64,000 nt of DNA from Maricaulis alexandrii (lineage in GTDB: Bacteria; Pseudomonadota; Alphaproteobacteria; Caulobacterales; Maricaulaceae): the NCBI RefSeq assembly GCF_005871165.1, contig NZ_SWKP01000005.1:1-64000 (forward strand). Direction: 5' to 3'. Under the pieces are notes generated by a model. It was not told the DNA's origin and searched no databases. It saw only the letters and a list, made by a program, of their open reading frames with translations. Shown here piece after piece: positions 58,915 through 64,000 of the stretch. Made by a program: the position numbers and the translations under genes. Position 1 is the first letter of the stretch; every line of letters starts with the position of its first letter.

Positions 58915-59367
58915 ATGCACCGACTGATATTCGCCCTCGCCCTCACCGGACTGGCCCTGACCGGTGGCCGGGCCGGTGCCCAGGAAACCGGACTGGACTG
59001 GATGACGGGGACATGGCGCAGCCAGGGCGACGACCCCGTGATCATGGAGAGCTGGAGCGACATGGCAGGCGGGCTCATGCTCGGGTTCAACCGGACCCTG
59101 GTGAATGGCGAAGCCGTGTCCTTTGAATTCCTGCGGATCGAGTCCGACGCGGACGGGGTGCGCTTTTGCGCGCAGCCGGGTGGGAGACCGGCAACCTGCT
59201 TCACCCAGGTCAGCCGGGACTGGCAGGAAGTGCGGTTCGAAAACCCGGATCATGATTTCCCGCAAGTGATCGAGTACTGGCGCAGCGGCGACAGATTGAC
59301 GGCCCGGATCGCGGATCTGTCCGGGGACACCGAAATGCTGTTCCACTGGGATGCCGCCGGCGACTAG
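58915..59367 (+). CDS. Secreted DUF6265-like protein
   Basis: 150 residues. The signal peptide ends in AGAQET. The mature protein starts LDWMTGTWRSQ, then ESWSDMAGGLMLGFNRT and FENPDHDFPQVIEYWR, the pattern of the DUF6265 small beta-barrel group. Function unknown. The stop shares CTAG with zapE. Confidence 0.82.
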   Translation: MHRLIFALALTGLALTGGRAGAQETGLDWMTGTWRSQGDDPVIMESWSDMAGGLMLGFNRTLVNGEAVSFEFLRIESDADGVRFCAQPGGRPATCFTQVSRDWQEVRFENPDHDFPQVIEYWRSGDRLTARIADLSGDTEMLFHWDAAGD

Positions 59368-60500
59368 TCCCGGCCCGGCCCTTCGCGCTCGGCCGCCAGA
59401 TAATCATGCGTGCGCATTTCCATCAGGCGCGAGGCGGTGCGTTCGAACTCGAAGGCACCATCGCCGGCCGGATAGAGATCCTCCGGTTCGGCGTCGGCGC
59501 TCATCACCAGCTTGGTGCGGGCCTCATAGAGCGTATCGATCAGGGTCACGAAGCGCTTGGCCTCATTGCGCTTGTCCGGTGACAGGCGCGGCACCCGGTC
59601 GAGCAGGACGGTGTGGAAACGGTCGGCGACGGCCAGATAGTCGGCGGCACCGAAGGCTCGGGCGCACAGTTCCGGGAAGGTGAAACGGGCCACGCCCGCC
59701 ACTTCCCGCTCGACCACCCATTCGCGGCCATTGACCTCCAGCGTGCAGGATTGCGGTGCCGCGCCCGAGGTGAGACGAGCCCAGGCCTTGTCCATGGCCA
59801 GTTCAGCGTCGGCGTCGAGCGGGCAGTAATAGACCGGGGCCGCTTCCAGCTGGCGCAGGCGGTGATCGACCCCGCCATCCAGCTCGAACATGTCCAGCTT
59901 CTGCTTGAGCAGATCAATGAAGGGCAGAAAAAGCTGACGGTTGATCCCGTCCTTGTAGAGATCGTCCGGATAGCGGTTGGAGGTCGCCACCACGACAACC
60001 CCTTCGGCAAACAAGCCCTCAAACAGGCGGCCGAGGATCATGGCGTCGGCGATGTCGGTGACCTGGAACTCATCAAAAGCCAGAAGGCGGGCTTCGCTGG
60101 CCAATCCGCGAGCGACCGGCGGAATGGGATCATCGCCCGCACCTTTGACATATTCCGGCTGGCGGCGGCGCTCGGCCTTGGTCAGCTGGCGCCAGCGATT
60201 GATGCGGGCATGGGCGTCCTGCATGAATTCGTGAAAATGCGCGCGGCGACGATCCCGCACCGGCGCGGTCTCGATGAAGAGGTCCATCAGCATGGACTTG
60301 CCGCGGCCCACCCCACCCCAGAGATAAAGCCCCTTGGGGGCCGGCTTGGCCTTGCCGAACAGGGATTTCGCGCCCGGCTTCCAATCGACCAGACGGGCCG
60401 AAAGGTCACTCAGTGCCGCCGCGGCCCGCTCCTGGTCGGGATCGGGATTGAGGCTGCCCGCGTCGATACGCTGGCGCCAGAGATCAAGCGGCGTCGTCAT
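59364..60500 (-). CDS. zapE: Cell division protein ZapE (AFG1-like ATPase)
   Basis: 378 residues. Walker A GGVGRGKSMLMDLF and Walker B LLAFDEFQVTDIADAM are intact, with the AFG1 segments HFHEFMQDAHAR and VVVATSNRYPDDLYKDG. ZapE in E. coli acts at the division ring, while mitochondrial AFG1 aids protein turnover. It is single and convergent with the DUF6265-like gene. Confidence 0.93.
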   Translation of the reverse strand: MTTPLDLWRQRIDAGSLNPDPDQERAAAALSDLSARLVDWKPGAKSLFGKAKPAPKGLYLWGGVGRGKSMLMDLFIETAPVRDRRRAHFHEFMQDAHARINRWRQLTKAERRRQPEYVKGAGDDPIPPVARGLASEARLLAFDEFQVTDIADAMILGRLFEGLFAEGVVVVATSNRYPDDLYKDGINRQLFLPFIDLLKQKLDMFELDGGVDHRLRQLEAAPVYYCPLDADAELAMDKAWARLTSGAAPQSCTLEVNGREWVVEREVAGVARFTFPELCARAFGAADYLAVADRFHTVLLDRVPRLSPDKRNEAKRFVTLIDTLYEARTKLVMSADAEPEDLYPAGDGAFEFERTASRLMEMRTHDYLAAEREGPGRD

Positions 60501-60550
60501 GAGCGCAAGGCTTGGGTGCTGCGCCCGCGAAGGTCAATGGCAAAGCGCGG

Positions 60551-60649
60551 TCAGCCCGCCGGCCAGATCCGCACCAGGGCGAAAACCAGGGCCGAGACGG
60601 CCAGGACGACCGCGACGATCAACCAGACCGGCTGGCGGACCTCACGCAT
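60551..60649 (-). CDS. 32-residue single-helix membrane peptide
   Basis: A short frame MREVRQPVWLIVAVVLAVSA with a further twelve residues, one membrane helix and basic ends. Its ATG overlaps the stop of the thioesterase gene in ATGCGTGA, giving translational coupling. The strong membrane profile and position suggest a real small protein, but there is no direct proof. Confidence 0.5.
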   Translation of the reverse strand: MREVRQPVWLIVAVVLAVSALVFALVRIWPAG

Positions 60650-61070
60650 GGGCGGCTTCCAGCGCCTGGCGCATGGCGTCCGGCAAGGCGACCGGACGCC
60701 GGGTCTCGCGGTCGACATAGACATGGACAAAATGCCCCTGGGCGGCCGGCTCGTCCTCGCCGTCCTTGAACAGGCCGATCTCATAGCGCACGGAGGAATT
60801 GCCAATGCGGGACACCCGCACCCCGGCCTGGACCAGTTCCGGATAGGCCAGGGCCGCAAAATAATTGCAGCCGGTCTCCACGACGAGACCGATCACGCCG
60901 CCCTCATGGATATCAAGCCCCGCTTCCTCGATCAGGAAACAGTTCACCGCTGTGTCGAAGAAGCCGTAATAGGCCGCATTATTGACGTGGCCATAAATGT
61001 CATTGTCCGCCCAGCGCGTCGGCAGGTCGCGGAAGCGCTTGTAATCCTGGCGCAGGCGTTTCTCGATCAC
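60642..61070 (-). CDS. Acyl-CoA thioesterase (4-hydroxybenzoyl-CoA-type)
   Basis: 142 residues, hot-dog fold. The catalytic segment WADNDIYGHVNNAAYYGFFDTAVN is as in YbgC/FadM-type enzymes, with the Asp and HVNN motif intact. Likely cleaves long or aromatic acyl-CoA. The ATG overlaps the stop of the upstream alcohol dehydrogenase by four bases, so they are an operon. Confidence 0.9.
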   Translation of the reverse strand: MIEKRLRQDYKRFRDLPTRWADNDIYGHVNNAAYYGFFDTAVNCFLIEEAGLDIHEGGVIGLVVETGCNYFAALAYPELVQAGVRVSRIGNSSVRYEIGLFKDGEDEPAAQGHFVHVYVDRETRRPVALPDAMRQALEAAHA

Positions 61071-62209
61071 AGCACGGCCTCATAGCAGGCCTGAGCGGCT
61101 TCCAGCGTCATTTCGCGCGGATTATTGACCAGGAGGCGCTGGACCTTCATCGCATCCTCGGCCAGGCGCGGCAGGTCATTATGGCTGACCCCGACTTGGG
61201 TCAGGCGGGTCTCGATCTTCACCGCGTCGGCAATGCGCTCCATCTCTGCGATCAGCGCGCCGGCACTGGGCGAGCCCAGGCCGATATGGGCGGCGAGCTC
61301 GGTGTAGAGCGGCTCGGCGACCTCGGCATTGTATTTCAGGACTGGCGGCAGCATGAGCGAATTGGACAGGCCGTGCGGCACGTGGAAAATCCCGCCCAGC
61401 GGATAGGCCAGGGCGTGGACCGCCCCGACCGGGGCGTTGGCAAAGGCCTGACCGGTCAGCAGGGCACCCAGCAGCATGTCCTCGCGGGCCTCGGTGTCCT
61501 TGCCATTCGTGCAGGCCCGCTCGATCGCGCCGTGCAGTTTCTTCAGACCCGCCAGCGCAAGGGCGTCGGAGACCGGGTTCTTGTGGATTTTCGAGGTATA
61601 GGCCTCGATCCCGTGGACCATGGCATCGATTCCGGTCGCGGCCGTGACATGGCGCGGCAGGCCATAGGTCAGCTCGGCGTCCAGGACCGCCATGTCCCCG
61701 TAAAGAACGGGATCGTTCACGCCCATCTTGGCGGTCTCTCCGACCGTGACCACGGAAATCGGCGTCACTTCCGAACCGGTTCCCGCCGTCGTCGGAATCA
61801 GGATGAGCGGCAGGCGGTCGCCCTTCACCTGATCGACCCCATACATGTCGGCCAGGGGCTGATCCGTCCCCAGAAGCAGGGCCACCAGCTTGGCCGTGTC
61901 CATGGAGGATCCGCCCCCGAAACCGATGACCAGTTGCGCGCCGAATTCCCGCGCCTCCTCGACGGCCGCCAGAACCATGTCCTCCGGCGGATCCGCGACC
62001 ACGCTGTCATTGATCGCCACGGTGAGACCTGCCGCCTCCAGCCCGGCGACGGCGCCGTCCAGCAGGCCGAAAGAGCGCACCCCCTTGTCGGTCACGATCA
62101 GGATGCGATCCCGGTCCCCGATCAGGGGCGCAGCGATGCGGGCGAGTTGGGAGGCCGACCCCGTTCCGGCATGGATGTGGGGCACGGTGCGAAAGTCGAA
62201 GCTCGACAT
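61067..62209 (-). CDS. Iron-containing (group III) alcohol dehydrogenase
   Basis: 380 residues. NAD loop GFGGGSSMDTAKLVAL, metal ligands in DAMVHGIEAY and HALAYPLGGIFHVPHG. Oxidises or reduces an unknown alcohol. MSSFDF at 62209 is taken as start. The upstream gap 62210-62471 is AT-rich and must contain this gene's promoter and that of the STAS-like gene. Confidence 0.9.
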   Translation of the reverse strand: MSSFDFRTVPHIHAGTGSASQLARIAAPLIGDRDRILIVTDKGVRSFGLLDGAVAGLEAAGLTVAINDSVVADPPEDMVLAAVEEAREFGAQLVIGFGGGSSMDTAKLVALLLGTDQPLADMYGVDQVKGDRLPLILIPTTAGTGSEVTPISVVTVGETAKMGVNDPVLYGDMAVLDAELTYGLPRHVTAATGIDAMVHGIEAYTSKIHKNPVSDALALAGLKKLHGAIERACTNGKDTEAREDMLLGALLTGQAFANAPVGAVHALAYPLGGIFHVPHGLSNSLMLPPVLKYNAEVAEPLYTELAAHIGLGSPSAGALIAEMERIADAVKIETRLTQVGVSHNDLPRLAEDAMKVQRLLVNNPREMTLEAAQACYEAVL

Positions 62210-62471
62210 GATGGGCAAGTCCCGAATTACAGTTAACGGTATGGTCACCGAAAACCATGGTCGGCCTGCAGCCGTGAATTGGCAACCGGTTTCGCCGTAA
62301 AAATCTCATACGCCATTGATTCAATACATATGACGAATTTTCATAGAACAAAGGGTTTGCCGTTAACCCAAAATCCAAGCAACTGCTCATTTACAAATAC
62401 TGGCGAACGCCGTTCGCGAAAACTACCGTGCCCAGAGTAAGAACAAGAAACTTGTCCATGGGTGTTTGAGT

Positions 62472-62858
62472 ATGGCGGTACGGGTCGACCTGTCCGCCGA
62501 TGGCCGGATTGTCGAAATCGTGGCCAACGGCGTTGTTACACGACGAGAAACGGGCTGGGCCGTTGAACGAGCCCGCGAAGTGGCCCGCGAAAAGGGGCTG
62601 CGCTGCCTGCTGGCCGATTGCCTTCAGGTGGAACCGCAGGCTTCACCGACCCTGACCTCCGAACTGCTGGAGAATTCGGTCTTCGCCTTCGACCCACACA
62701 TCCGCGTCGCCTATGTGTATTCCGGTCGCTGGACGCCGGACTATCGCGACACGGTTCTGGACAGTCTGACCGACGTCCTGCCCGGCAATGTGCGCACGTT
62801 TGATACCCGCGCGACCGCCCTGGACTGGCTGGGGGATTATTGCGGAAGCGCGGCCTGA
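62472..62858 (+). CDS. STAS/SpoIIAA-like domain protein
   Basis: 128 residues, single domain. The beta-alpha pattern VDLSADGRIVEIVANGVVT, LRCLLADC and RTFDTRATALDWLGDY is that of the SpoIIAA-like (STAS_SpoIIAA_like) group, which has no clear phospho-Ser. Cytoplasmic, role unknown. ATG 62472 is used; an in-frame TTG at 62466 adds two residues. Confidence 0.75.
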   Translation: MAVRVDLSADGRIVEIVANGVVTRRETGWAVERAREVAREKGLRCLLADCLQVEPQASPTLTSELLENSVFAFDPHIRVAYVYSGRWTPDYRDTVLDSLTDVLPGNVRTFDTRATALDWLGDYCGSAA

Positions 62859-62887
62859 CCCCCCCTCTCTCGGGCCGCACGCAAGAG

Positions 62888-62920
62888 AAACCCCCGGACC
62901 CTTCGGCCCGGGGGTTTTTT
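62888..62920. terminator. Bidirectional terminator between STAS-like gene and mmsA
   Basis: AAACCCCCGG and CCGGGGGTTT form the stem around a short loop, flanked by A on one side and T on the other. It can end both the plus-strand and minus-strand convergent transcripts. Confidence 0.88.
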
Positions 62921-62926
62921 TCTGAC

Positions 62927-64000
62927 CTATTGCATGGTGGGGATGATGAAGGCCTGGTCCCCGATATCGCCTGTGGGCCAGCGCTGGGTCACCGTCTTGA
63001 TCTTGGTGAAGAAGCGGATCCCGTCCGTGCCGTACTGGTTGGTATCGGTGAAGGCGGACCGCTTCCAGCCGCCGAAAGAGTGATAGGCGACCGGGACCGG
63101 GATCGGCACATTGATGCCGACCATGCCGACCTGGACCTTCTTGGCGAATTCACGGGCGGCCAGACCGTTGCGCGTGAAAATCGCCACGCCATTGCCGTAC
63201 TGGTGTTCCGACGGCAGATGCGCCGCCTCGTCCAGGCTGTCGGCGCGCACCACTTGCAGGACCGGGCCAAAGATCTCTTCCTGATAAGAGGACATGGACG
63301 GTTTCACATGGTCAAACAGGCTCGGCCCGATGAAATAGCCGTTTTCATGCCCCTGAAGCTGGAAGCCGCGACCGTCGAGCAGAAGCTCGGCGCCTTCATC
63401 GACGCCGGTCTGGATCCATTTCTCGACCGTCGCCTTGTGAGCGGCCGACACGACCGGGCCGTAATGCGCGCCGGCATCGGTAGAGATGCCGACATTGAGC
63501 TTGGCGGCCTCTTCCTTCATGCGGCCGACGAATTCGTCCGCCGTATCCTTGCCGACCGGCACAGCCACAGGCAGCGCCATGCAGCGTTCGCCGGCCGAGC
63601 CATAGGCCGCCCCCAGGAAGTCGCTGACCACCTGGTCCATATCCGCATCCGGCATGATGATGCCGTGGTTCTTCGCGCCACCCATCGCCTGGAAACGCTT
63701 GCCCTGCTGGGCGCAGGTCTGGGCGATGTAGTGGGCGATATTGGAGGAGCCGACAAAGGAGACGGCCTTGATGTCGTCATTGTGCAGCAGGGCATCGACG
63801 GCGCTCTTGTCACCATGCACGACCTGGAGCACGCCCTCCGGAAGACCGGCCTCGATCATCAGCTCGGCCAGGCGGACCGGGACGGACGGGTCTTTCTCCG
63901 ACGGCTTCAGGATCATGGCATTGCCGGTGGCCAGCGCCATGCCCATGAACCACATCGGGATCATGGCCGGGAAGTTGAACGGCGAAATGCCCGCGACCAC
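62927..64000 (-). CDS. mmsA: Methylmalonate-semialdehyde dehydrogenase (CoA-acylating), N-terminus beyond window
   Basis: The C-terminal 357 residues of an aldehyde dehydrogenase. The opening VAGISPFNFPAMIPMWFMGMALATGNAMILKPSEKDPS and the catalytic Cys in GSAGERCMALPVAV are of the MmsA type, as are QEEIFGPVLQVVRAD and PVPVAYHSFGGWKRSAF. It converts methylmalonate semialdehyde to propionyl-CoA in valine and inositol breakdown. The gene continues past the right edge, so no start can be given. Confidence 0.93.
   Translation of the reverse strand: MVAGISPFNFPAMIPMWFMGMALATGNAMILKPSEKDPSVPVRLAELMIEAGLPEGVLQVVHGDKSAVDALLHNDDIKAVSFVGSSNIAHYIAQTCAQQGKRFQAMGGAKNHGIIMPDADMDQVVSDFLGAAYGSAGERCMALPVAVPVGKDTADEFVGRMKEEAAKLNVGISTDAGAHYGPVVSAAHKATVEKWIQTGVDEGAELLLDGRGFQLQGHENGYFIGPSLFDHVKPSMSSYQEEIFGPVLQVVRADSLDEAAHLPSEHQYGNGVAIFTRNGLAAREFAKKVQVGMVGINVPIPVPVAYHSFGGWKRSAFTDTNQYGTDGIRFFTKIKTVTQRWPTGDIGDQAFIIPTMQ

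Noticed and set aside
62210-62471. Regulatory RNA in the AT-rich gap between the alcohol dehydrogenase and STAS-like genes
   Set aside because: Only short weak inverted repeats such as ATGGT/ACCAT were seen; no known RNA class or convincing terminator, so it is best read as two promoters.

Overview
This window looks like chromosomal DNA of an alphaproteobacterium. It is GC-rich, gene-dense and carries a dnaA-rpsT pair, a dnaN-recF-gyrB block, a fabA-fabB-fabI operon and membrane LytTR regulators. A cluster of GANTC sites (the CcrM methylation motif) sits beside the predicted dnaA promoter. This points to the Caulobacterales/Maricaulales/Hyphomonadaceae side of the class. The genus cannot be settled from the sequence alone; a Maricaulis- or Oceanicaulis-like stalked marine bacterium is an inference. 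No rRNA, tRNA, CRISPR array or prophage was seen.

Layout. 0-5 kb: tail of an IS110-type transposase, a multi-hairpin repeat, polA, a small TonB-C-like lipoprotein, a second repeat type and a CPBP membrane protease. 5-10 kb: gyrB and lysE (both minus), then an AT-rich pentapeptide-like membrane protein that looks foreign. 10-14 kb: a four-gene cluster encoding circularly permuted ATP-grasp, alpha-E protein, transglutaminase and the Anbu proteasome-like peptidase. 14-20 kb: a TetR/CPBP divergent pair, then recF, dnaN and dnaA with a methylation-type promoter region. 20-23 kb: rpsT, enoyl-CoA hydratase, TraB/GumN protein and mutM. At 23.2 kb the dominant coding strand flips to plus: ubiE, ubiB, a single-domain protoglobin, coaC and coaB as separate genes, dut and cysK. 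A helically phased DnaA-box array lies just before dut.

30-48 kb: a PIF1/RecD-like helicase, a MoeB/ThiF-type E1 enzyme, two secreted S9 peptidases, a metallo-beta-lactamase-fold hydrolase, an SH3 protein, the fabABI operon, an AT-rich AAA ATPase island with a perfect 16-bp inverted repeat at its promoter, an acyltransferase, a LytTR regulator and sucCD. 48-64 kb: a degenerate GGDEF/EAL-like protein, DoxX, a carotenoid-oxygenase operon facing a LytTR membrane regulator, UspA, GNAT, a TspO-like protein, mdh, a self-contained HTH/membrane-protein operon with tandem operators, zapE, a thioesterase with a 32-residue membrane peptide, an iron alcohol dehydrogenase, a STAS-like protein and the start-less end of mmsA.

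Working together: replication and its supply genes (polA, gyrB, recF, dnaN, dnaA, dut) cluster as they do near many alphaproteobacterial origins. The fab operon gives anaerobic-type unsaturated fatty acid synthesis, and sucCD plus mdh supply TCA steps from two separate loci. The least understood unit is the Anbu cluster, whose parts suggest making or modifying a peptide-like product and then proteolysing it. The two AT-rich single-gene insertions are the clearest accessory DNA.
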